Shown here one piece after another: positions 57,497 to 63,367 of a stretch of 63,367 bases of DNA. The DNA is from JANLTP01 sp031363055. Lineage in GTDB: Bacteria; Pseudomonadota; Gammaproteobacteria; Burkholderiales; Burkholderiaceae_E. The notes below the pieces were generated by a model that was given only the letters and a program-made list of their open reading frames with translations, had not been told where the DNA came from and did no database searches. The stretch is taken from the NCBI GenBank assembly GCA_031363055.1, contig JANLTP010000056.1:1-63367 (forward strand), read 5' to 3'. The stretch's first letter is position 1. Each line of letters begins with the position of its first letter. A program made the translations under genes and the position numbers.

Positions 57497-58525
57497 TTAT
57501 TTACCGTCGGCGACGTTTTTGAGTTCCTGCCGGAATTCAGCCAGTACTTTTGCGCCGTCAATTCCTTTGGCGGTTGCCGCCTTGACCCACTCGGTTTCGA
57601 TACCAGCGGTTTTCGCGCGCACACCGCTGATCAACGTCGGCGAGGCCGCAGTGATCGTGACGCCAGCGGCTTTCATGGCATCCAGACCGACCTGGTCAGC
57701 CGCGTCCCAGATCTTGCCGGTAAAGCGCGCGAACTTTTCACCGGAGAGCGACAGAATGACGTCTTGATCCTGCTTCGACAGCTTGTTGAACTTGTCTTCG
57801 TTGATGAAAAAGCCGAACGATGAGCTGTAAAAACCGCCTGGGAAAATGGTCGCATGCTTGACTACCTTGTCGAGCTTGAACGAAGCAATCGACTCGAGCG
57901 GAAAGAATACGCCGTCAGCCACGCCCGAGCTCAGCAATTCATAGGACTCGGGCGCCGGTTTCACAAACGCCGATGCGCCGAGCGCACGCGCGGCTTCGTC
58001 AGCGACGCCGCCGCCGGTGCGGATCTTCATACCGGCGACATCGTCAACACTGTCGATCACTTTTTTGGTGTTGAACATCTGGCCCGGGCCATGAGTAAAC
58101 ACGGACAACAATTTGACACCCTTGTACTCACCGATCTGGTGCATGTATTTCCAGTAAATACGGGAATAGGCCACCGAGTTGATTTCGGCCGTGGCGCCAG
58201 CACCCGGCAATTCACCGAGCTTCGGCAGTGTGTGACGCGCCGGCGTATAGCTGGCGGTGACGTAGGAGACGTCGACCAAGCCATCGCGAACGGCATCGAA
58301 GGTTCCGGGCGCGGCTGACGGATGCTTGGGCAACATCTGGAACTTGATACGGCCGTTGCTGGCTTTTTCAACTTCTGCCGCCCAGCCGACCAGCATGTCC
58401 TTGGTCAGCGGATGCGATGGTGGGACCCAGCTTGACATGGTCAGAACGGTTTGGGCCGACGCCGAAAACGGCAAACAGGCGGCGAGGGCCAGTGCGGCGG
58501 TGGTGAGTCTAATAACCTTGATCAT
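57497..58525 (-). CDS. dctP: TRAP transporter substrate-binding protein DctP
   Basis: Periplasmic binding protein of 342 residues from ATG 58525 with a clean Sec signal peptide (cleavage after SASA). The DctP fold is clear: LTMSSWVPPSHPLTKDM at the start, GRIKFQMLPKHP, and GMKIRTGGGVADEAARALGAS including the Arg that salt-bridges the substrate carboxylate in most members. Ligand unknown; the neighbouring beta-hydroxyacid dehydrogenase suggests a hydroxy or keto acid. GGGGAC is the ribosome binding site. First gene of dctPQM, with its own promoter. Confidence 0.95.
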   Translation of the reverse strand: MIKVIRLTTAALALAACLPFSASAQTVLTMSSWVPPSHPLTKDMLVGWAAEVEKASNGRIKFQMLPKHPSAAPGTFDAVRDGLVDVSYVTASYTPARHTLPKLGELPGAGATAEINSVAYSRIYWKYMHQIGEYKGVKLLSVFTHGPGQMFNTKKVIDSVDDVAGMKIRTGGGVADEAARALGASAFVKPAPESYELLSSGVADGVFFPLESIASFKLDKVVKHATIFPGGFYSSSFGFFINEDKFNKLSKQDQDVILSLSGEKFARFTGKIWDAADQVGLDAMKAAGVTITAASPTLISGVRAKTAGIETEWVKAATAKGIDGAKVLAEFRQELKNVADGK

Positions 58526-58575
58526 GATGTCCCCGAAAAATGGTGTCGCCGAAAGCGTTGCCCGACAAGCGATTG

Positions 58576-58603
58576 ATTGTAATGGAGCCGGTCGAACACG
58601 CAA
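58576..58603 (-). promoter_or_regulatory. Sigma70-like promoter of dctPQM
   Basis: Minus strand: -35 TTGCGT (58598-58603), 16-bp spacer, -10 TACAAT (58576-58581). It gives a leader of about 45 nt before the dctP ATG. Confidence 0.5.
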
Positions 58604-58627
58604 GACGGTATTCCGGCACCTGAGCTT

Positions 58628-59542
58628 TTAACGGCGCGGTGACTGGCTAGTTGACGTATACAAACTCAGCAACTCTGCCGGATCGGCGTCGCCGAGACCG
58701 CGCATCGACATCAACCGCAAAAGCTGTTGGGCACTGGCCGCCATCGGCAGCGCACAGTTCAATGATCGTGCCAGATCCAGTGCCGTGTCGATGTCCTTGA
58801 GCAAGGTAGATAACGCGCCGATCGAGGTCTCGTAGCCGTTGGCCATGCGTGGACCGAGCACCTGTAACGGTTTTGAGTCGGCCCAGCCACCGGCCAACGC
58901 GGCCGGCAACTTGCCAGCATCGATGCCGGCCGCCTGGGCGAGTGCGACCGATTCGGCAATCGTGGTCATGGCGCTGCATACCAGGATCTGGTTGATCAAT
59001 TTGGTCGTCTGACCAGCGCCCACCGGGCCCATCAAGGTCAGTTGACCGGCGTAGCACTGCAGCAGGGGCGCAACCTTGGCAAGCGCGTCGGCGTCACCGC
59101 CCGCCATGATCGCGAGGCTGCCGTTGCTGGCGCCGATTACTCCGCCCGACACCGGCGCATCGATCCAGGCAACGCCGCCCAGGGCATGCAAGCGCATGGC
59201 GAAGGCTCGGGTTGCGTCCGGCCGGATGCTCGAATGATCAACCAGAATCCGGCTTCGCAGGTGGCTGCCGGCGCTGGCCAGACCGCCTTCGCCGAACACG
59301 GTTTGTTCGACCGCCGTGGCGTCCATCAGACACATGAGGACGTGCTCGCAGGCGGCGCCAATCTCGGCCGGCGAGTCGGCTGCGACCGCCCCGGCATCGA
59401 TCAACGGCTGGATTTTTTCACGGGTTCGATTCCAGACGCGAACGCGGTGACCTGCGGCGAGTTGTCGACGAATCATCGGTGTGGCCATCAGGCCGCTGCC
59501 CAGCCAGCCAACGGTACCTATTTCAGCTTCGTGTTTTGCCAT
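58628..59542 (-). CDS. NAD(P)-dependent beta-hydroxyacid dehydrogenase (3-hydroxyisobutyrate dehydrogenase family)
   Basis: 304 residues. The Rossmann start GTVGWLGSGLMATPM (9-23) is followed by an acidic/basic second strand WNRTREK suggesting NADPH or NADH tolerance. The substrate motif DAPVSGGVIGA (SGG at 132-134) precedes the catalytic lysine K181 in GAGQTTKLINQ, and a helical C-terminal domain follows. The family includes tartronate semialdehyde reductase, HIBADH and glyoxylate reductases. It lies directly upstream of the TRAP operon on the same strand, so it may act on the imported acid. Confidence 0.9.
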   Translation of the reverse strand: MAKHEAEIGTVGWLGSGLMATPMIRRQLAAGHRVRVWNRTREKIQPLIDAGAVAADSPAEIGAACEHVLMCLMDATAVEQTVFGEGGLASAGSHLRSRILVDHSSIRPDATRAFAMRLHALGGVAWIDAPVSGGVIGASNGSLAIMAGGDADALAKVAPLLQCYAGQLTLMGPVGAGQTTKLINQILVCSAMTTIAESVALAQAAGIDAGKLPAALAGGWADSKPLQVLGPRMANGYETSIGALSTLLKDIDTALDLARSLNCALPMAASAQQLLRLMSMRGLGDADPAELLSLYTSTSQSPRR

Positions 59543-59590
59543 GATTGGATTACCTTCCGTAAATGAATCGTTCAGACATCAAAAGCACAA

Positions 59591-60838
59591 TCAGGCATCC
59601 GGGCCTTCGTAGATTCGGTTGCGGCGCGCCAGTTCGGGAAAGAGTCGGAACCACAGCGCGACCACCAGCAAGGTGCCGACACCGCCGACCAACACCGAAC
59701 CGACGGCTCCGATAAACGCCGCAACCGCACCGGACTCGAACTCGCCGATCTGATTGGAGGCGCCAATAAAAAGTGAATTCACGGCGCTGACCCGGCCGCG
59801 CATGTCATCCGGCGTTTCGAGTTGCATGATCGACATCCGAATGACCACGCTGACCATATCGGCCGCACCGGACACGGCCAATGCCGCCATCGACAGCGCG
59901 AAACTCTCGGACAGACCGAACACCAACATGGCCACCCCAAAGACGGCGACCGCACTCAGCAAGGTTCTGCCCGCCTTGCGCTCGATCGGCCGACGCGACA
60001 GATAGAGCGCCATGGCCAAGGCGCCCACGGCCGGTGCACAACGCAACAGGCCGAGGCCGAGCGGGCCGACATGCAGGATGTCCTTGGCGAAAATCGGCAA
60101 GAGCGCGGTCGCACCCCCCAACATGACCGCAAACATATCGAGTGCAATCGCGCCCAGCAGCACCGGTCTGCGACGAATGAATGCGATGCCGCCAAACAGA
60201 TACTCGCGCGTCATCGGTGCCAGCGCGCGCAACTGCTGCGGCGCGCGAATCATCCACACCAGCAATGCGGCCGTCAGGAACAGGGCGGCGCTCGTTCCAT
60301 AGACGATTTGCGGGCCTGCCACGTAGAGCAGGCCGCCGAGTGCCGGGCCAACGATGGTGGCGCTCTGATGTGCCGAACTCGACAGCGCGACCGCGCGCGG
60401 CAAGACGCTGGCGGGCACCAGGCTGGGCATGAAGGCCTGCGAGGTTGGCATGCTGAACGCTTTGGCGCTGCCGATCACGAACACCAGAACGAAGATCAGG
60501 TCGCGGCTCAGCCAGCCTTGCAGGCTGCCGAGCGTCAATAGCAGCGCCACACCGGCTTCGATCAGTCGACAGAAACGCAAGATACGGTCGCGACGCAGTC
60601 GATCGATGATCGGACCGACCGCGAACAGGAACAACAGACTGGGTGCAAATTGAATCAGCCCGGCGAGACCCAGGGCCAGGGCGCTGCCCGTCAGCTCATA
60701 AATCTGCCAGCCGACGGCGACCACCTGCATTTGAGTGGCCAAGGTGGCGGCGAGACTGTTGAGCCAATAAAACCGGTATTGCCGAAAGGCAAACGGGTTG
60801 CTGGGGACGGGCGATTCGGACGGCTGCGACGTAGACAC
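59591..60838 (-). CDS. MFS transporter (MFS_3/EntS-like)
   Basis: 415 residues, 12 transmembrane helices. FAFRQYRFYWLNSLAATLATQMQVVAVGWQIYELTGSALALGL is split across helix 1 and 2 in the way typical of MFS_3, and GPIIDRLRRDRILR is the loop 2-3 motif. It differs from the MFS_3 protein at 46621 in lacking a C-terminal soluble domain. It starts with GTG at 60838 and is divergent from the hydroxylase gene. Substrate unknown; possibly an exporter for an intermediate of the neighbouring pathway. Confidence 0.85.
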   Translation of the reverse strand: MSTSQPSESPVPSNPFAFRQYRFYWLNSLAATLATQMQVVAVGWQIYELTGSALALGLAGLIQFAPSLLFLFAVGPIIDRLRRDRILRFCRLIEAGVALLLTLGSLQGWLSRDLIFVLVFVIGSAKAFSMPTSQAFMPSLVPASVLPRAVALSSSAHQSATIVGPALGGLLYVAGPQIVYGTSAALFLTAALLVWMIRAPQQLRALAPMTREYLFGGIAFIRRRPVLLGAIALDMFAVMLGGATALLPIFAKDILHVGPLGLGLLRCAPAVGALAMALYLSRRPIERKAGRTLLSAVAVFGVAMLVFGLSESFALSMAALAVSGAADMVSVVIRMSIMQLETPDDMRGRVSAVNSLFIGASNQIGEFESGAVAAFIGAVGSVLVGGVGTLLVVALWFRLFPELARRNRIYEGPDA

Positions 60839-60896
60839 TGAGCTGCAATTGTAGGTGGCGCAGGCAGTTACCTTTGAAAATGGCCTGAACGCCCAG

Positions 60897-60926
60897 TTGA
60901 CCGGAACACGCGATTACTTCTAATAT
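60897..60926 (+). promoter_or_regulatory. Sigma70-like promoter of the hydroxylase-dioxygenase genes
   Basis: -35 TTGACC (60897-60902), 18-bp spacer, -10 TAATAT (60921-60926). The ATG at 60925 lies inside the -10, so translation must start later, at 60958. Confidence 0.6.
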
Positions 60927-60957
60927 GTCAGCGGTATGTGAGCATTCGGAGGTTTTC

Positions 60958-61743
60958 ATGGAGATGAGTGAGCGGCAGCGCCATTTTCGCGAACAGTACA
61001 TGGCCCAAGTGCGTCCCGGCTACAGCGGTCTGGTTCATATTGGCGTCATCTACCTGGTCGGCTTGAGCGCCATTGGCTGGTGTCTGTCGCGTTTACAGTC
61101 AGCCAGTTGGGAGTGGCTGTTGATCGTACCGGTGTTTGTGTTCTCCAACCTGTTCGAGTGGTGGATTCACAAATATGTCATGCATCGGCTGGTTGATGTC
61201 TGGGCACTGCGCGCAATTTACGACCGGCATACCCGGCAGCACCATCAATATTTCACCGATAACGTCATGACCGTCGACTCGACGCGCGAGTTCCGGATCA
61301 TCTTTTTCCCGTGGCGCGCGTTGTTCACCTTCATGGCACTGGGCACGCCGTTCGCGTTGTTGCTCGGCTGGCTGATCAACCCGAACGTCGGTTACATCCT
61401 GATGATCACCCTGGTTGGCCAGTACCTGATTTACGAGTCGTTTCACTACTGCTGCCACACGCACGAGAACTGGTTTGTGCGCCACATGCCGTTGGTGAAC
61501 ACCATTCGACGTCACCATACCGCACATCATAATTTCGGCATCATGATGAGCTACAACATGAATCTGACGTTCCCGATTGCCGATTGGCTGATGAACACCA
61601 GCGACGTCAAGCGCAGCCTCATCGGCACCGTCTTCAATGGTTACAGCAATGAACATCTGCGCCCCGAGTTGGTCAGCGTGACGACACGCTGGCGCAATGA
61701 AGCGCCGGAAGACATGGCCATGCTGGACAATCCGATCAAATGA
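60958..61743 (+). CDS. Fatty acid hydroxylase superfamily membrane di-iron enzyme
   Basis: About 261 residues from ATG 60958, chosen because GGAGG lies five bases upstream and the earlier ATG is in the promoter. About four transmembrane helices and the eight-histidine motif of the sterol desaturase/fatty acid hydroxylase superfamily: HKYVMH (HxxxH), HTRQHH (HxxxHH), HYCCH (HxxxH) and HHTAHH (HHxxHH). It should hydroxylate or desaturate a lipid using O2 and an electron donor not encoded nearby. Its stop overlaps the start of the phytanoyl-CoA dioxygenase-like gene, so the two enzymes are probably used together. Confidence 0.9.
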   Translation: MEMSERQRHFREQYMAQVRPGYSGLVHIGVIYLVGLSAIGWCLSRLQSASWEWLLIVPVFVFSNLFEWWIHKYVMHRLVDVWALRAIYDRHTRQHHQYFTDNVMTVDSTREFRIIFFPWRALFTFMALGTPFALLLGWLINPNVGYILMITLVGQYLIYESFHYCCHTHENWFVRHMPLVNTIRRHHTAHHNFGIMMSYNMNLTFPIADWLMNTSDVKRSLIGTVFNGYSNEHLRPELVSVTTRWRNEAPEDMAMLDNPIK

Positions 61744-62645
61744 CACCTGAAGAAATCCTCTCGATTGCACCCAAGGTGCTCACCGAGGCACAACGAGAAG
61801 ACTATTTTGCCGAAGGGTATCTGTTGCTCGAAGGGGTGATCAGCCAGGAATGGTTGCAACGCTTGCGGGCGGCGACCACGGAACTCGTCGAGCGCAGCCG
61901 CGACGTGCTGCTCAGCGACAAGGTGTTCGATCTCGAGCCCGGCCACCGGCCGCAGGCGCCGCGCTTGCGGCGGGTATCAAATCCGGTCGAACAGCATCCG
62001 GCGTTCTGGGACTACATCAATCAGTCAGTGGTCCCTGATATCGTCGCCGACTTGGTCGGGCCCGATGTCAAATATCATCACTCGAAGTTGAACTTCAAAT
62101 GGGCGTCGGGCGGTGAAGAAGTCAAGTGGCACTACGACATCGGTTTTTGGCCGCACACCAACTATTCGCCCTTGACCATTGGCACTTATCTGTATGACTG
62201 CGGCATCGATCAAGGCCCGCTCGGGGTCATGCCGGCCAGCCATCGAATGGAGCCCTTGCCCTCGCAGTATAACGATGAGGGTCAGTGGCAGGGATGTCTG
62301 TCCGAGGCTGATGTCGCCGCACTCGATTTGCCGCGGACCCGCTATCTGACCGGGCCGGCCGGCTCGCTGACGCTGCATCATTGCCGGATGATGCATTGCT
62401 CACCCAGGAATCAGTCGGATCTGGGCCGACCCTTGTTGCTCTACACCTTGTCGTCGGCCGATGCCTTTCCGTATACCGGCAATCCGATCCGCTCGAAATA
62501 TGAACAGGCGATTCTGCGTGGCCGGTCGGCCCAATTTGCGCATCATGATCCGAGGCCCTGCCGCATGCCGCCGGACTGGTCGGGTGGCTACAGCTCCATC
62601 TTCGCGCTGCAGCAACAGGAAAGCGCCTCCGCCCGAGCACGGTAG
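61740..62645 (+). CDS. Phytanoyl-CoA dioxygenase family protein
   Basis: 301 residues, Fe(II)/2-oxoglutarate-dependent oxygenase of the PhyH type. The facial triad is H131 and D133 (KWHYDIGFW) with distal H219 (MMHCSPRN), followed by R230, which should bind 2-oxoglutarate. Members hydroxylate lipids, quorum signals and natural products, so the substrate is open. It overlaps the hydroxylase gene by four bases (ATGA), giving a two-step oxygenation unit with two different iron chemistries. Confidence 0.9.
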   Translation: MTPEEILSIAPKVLTEAQREDYFAEGYLLLEGVISQEWLQRLRAATTELVERSRDVLLSDKVFDLEPGHRPQAPRLRRVSNPVEQHPAFWDYINQSVVPDIVADLVGPDVKYHHSKLNFKWASGGEEVKWHYDIGFWPHTNYSPLTIGTYLYDCGIDQGPLGVMPASHRMEPLPSQYNDEGQWQGCLSEADVAALDLPRTRYLTGPAGSLTLHHCRMMHCSPRNQSDLGRPLLLYTLSSADAFPYTGNPIRSKYEQAILRGRSAQFAHHDPRPCRMPPDWSGGYSSIFALQQQESASARAR

Positions 62646-62668
62646 ATGACAGAGCACAATAGGTAAAT

Positions 62669-63319
62669 TTGTTGGCTGGCGAAAAACTCACCGATTTGGC
62701 CTATCAGCGTATCGAAGAGCTGATTGTCACGCTGCGTCTGGCGCCCGGTGAAGCGGTATCCGAGTACCAGTTATCCGAGCAACTCGGCATCGGTCGCACG
62801 CCGGTGCGCGAAGCCCTGCAGCGCCTCGCGCGCGAGAAGCGGGTGGTCATTCTGCCGCGCCGCGGCGTCATTGTTTCGGCGATCAATGTGAAGGAGCAAC
62901 TGCGCCTGCTCGAGGTACGCCGGGAAGTCGAGCGCCTGGTGGTGCGCAGTGCCGCGCGCCGCTCCAGCACCACCGAATATGCACAATTTGCCGCCCTGGC
63001 TGCGCTGTTTGAATCGAGCGGCGCCGACAATGATGACGTCGAATTTATGCGTGCCGACCGGGATTTCAACGATCTGTGTCTGCAGGCCGCGCGTAACGAT
63101 TTTGCGAGCGGTGCGATGAGTCTGATGAATGGTTTGTCGCGCCGATTCTGGTACCAGCATTACAAGCAGGCCGCTGATTTGCCGCAAACCGCGCGACTGC
63201 ATGCGGCCATTGCCCACGCGATCGCCAGTGCCGATGCTGACGGCGCGGCGCGCGCGCTGGACCGGCTGCTTGATAATATCGAGTTGTTTACTCGCGCCAC
63301 GCTGAGTCCGGACCTCTAA
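62669..63319 (+). CDS. GntR-family transcriptional regulator (FadR/FCD subfamily)
   Basis: 216 residues. An N-terminal winged helix (about 5-70) with VSEYQLSEQLGIGRTPVREALQRLAREKRV, the classic GntR signature, and a C-terminal all-helical FCD ligand domain (about 80-210; DRDFNDLC and HAAIAHAIASAD carry the Asp/His metal-ligand pattern). It probably senses a small carboxylate and could control the adjacent oxygenase pair or the TRAP operon. The TTG start at 62669 follows AGGTAA; a second TTG lies one codon later. Confidence 0.88.
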   Translation: MLAGEKLTDLAYQRIEELIVTLRLAPGEAVSEYQLSEQLGIGRTPVREALQRLAREKRVVILPRRGVIVSAINVKEQLRLLEVRREVERLVVRSAARRSSTTEYAQFAALAALFESSGADNDDVEFMRADRDFNDLCLQAARNDFASGAMSLMNGLSRRFWYQHYKQAADLPQTARLHAAIAHAIASADADGAARALDRLLDNIELFTRATLSPDL

Positions 63320-63367
63320 TGAATTCGACATCGAGCCCAAGCGGGCATCGCGCTGGTACCCTTCGCT

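Noticed and set aside
60925..60957. ATG at 60925 as the hydroxylase start
   Set aside because: It lies in the predicted -10 element and lacks a ribosome binding site; ATG 60958 has GGAGG five bases upstream.

Overview
The window looks like chromosome of a betaproteobacterium close to the Burkholderiales. The evidence is gene order and content: ffh / ccsA-like / PP0621-like / pilS-pilR / ampD / nrdA / nrdB / Ala-Lys histone H1-like protein, and the reverse-strand block accB-accC-prmA-zinc-ribbon-PfkB kinase. The DNA is moderately GC-rich, apart from an AT-rich patch between nrdA and nrdB. I see no tRNA, rRNA, transposase, prophage gene or CRISPR array. The only mobile-looking object is a 124-bp inverted-repeat element at 24440-24563. 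Bases 1-160 and 63320-63367 hold no gene I can support.

Layout. 161-6000: hotdog thioesterase, an outer-membrane barrel candidate that converges on a DUF5666-type lipoprotein, an FAD-linked oxidase and the signal recognition particle GTPase Ffh. 6019-11177: cytochrome-c-assembly-like membrane protein, PP0621-like small protein, the PilS/PilR two-component pair and AmpD. 11178-16531: class Ia ribonucleotide reductase. nrdA and nrdB are separated by about 400 bp and each has its own leader. The nrdA leader carries a sigma70-type promoter, two NrdR-box-like palindromes 32 bp apart and a nested stem structure starting at the predicted 5' end of the RNA. 16532-18673: Ala/Lys histone-like protein, YggT and an esterase-like lipoprotein. 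18693-25217 (reverse): PfkB kinase, zinc-ribbon protein, PrmA, AccC, AccB, a TlpA thioredoxin and an unrecognised gene. 25262-33403: mpl, yqiA, an RNB exoribonuclease, a TonB-like protein, aroE, mtgA and mgtE (cell wall, RNA turnover and Mg2+ uptake). 33435-39664 (reverse): two paralogous HD phosphohydrolases, a large AsmA protein and a small lipoprotein.

39840-48264 is accessory lipid or secondary metabolism: quinone oxidoreductase, then a reverse operon of MaoC hydratase, a short-chain dehydrogenase that lacks its catalytic core, and a cytochrome P450; then an alpha/beta hydrolase with an N-terminal extension, a RraA-like protein and an MFS exporter. 48424-55616 is a tightly packed surface-glycan operon: GT9, GtrA, GT39, sialidase-like, and a GT39 with a long membrane N-terminus. 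55661-60838 (reverse) is a TRAP transporter (dctPQM) with a beta-hydroxyacid dehydrogenase and an MFS carrier. 60958-63319 is a fatty-acid-hydroxylase-like enzyme, a phytanoyl-CoA-dioxygenase-like enzyme and a GntR regulator.

Three things stand out across the window. First, short tandem duplications sit repeatedly on or next to start and stop codons (1455, 6941, 7328, 10541, 14579, 25229, 31094, 42860, 55610). Second, several operon-heading genes (ccsA-like, mpl, rnb-like, mgtE, the zinc-ribbon gene) have a -10-like hexamer only 6-10 bases before the ATG and no Shine-Dalgarno sequence, suggesting leaderless mRNAs. Third, the nrdA and nrdB leaders carry strong RNA or DNA secondary structure that the coding annotation does not explain. 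The nrdA leader is my best candidate for an undescribed regulatory element.
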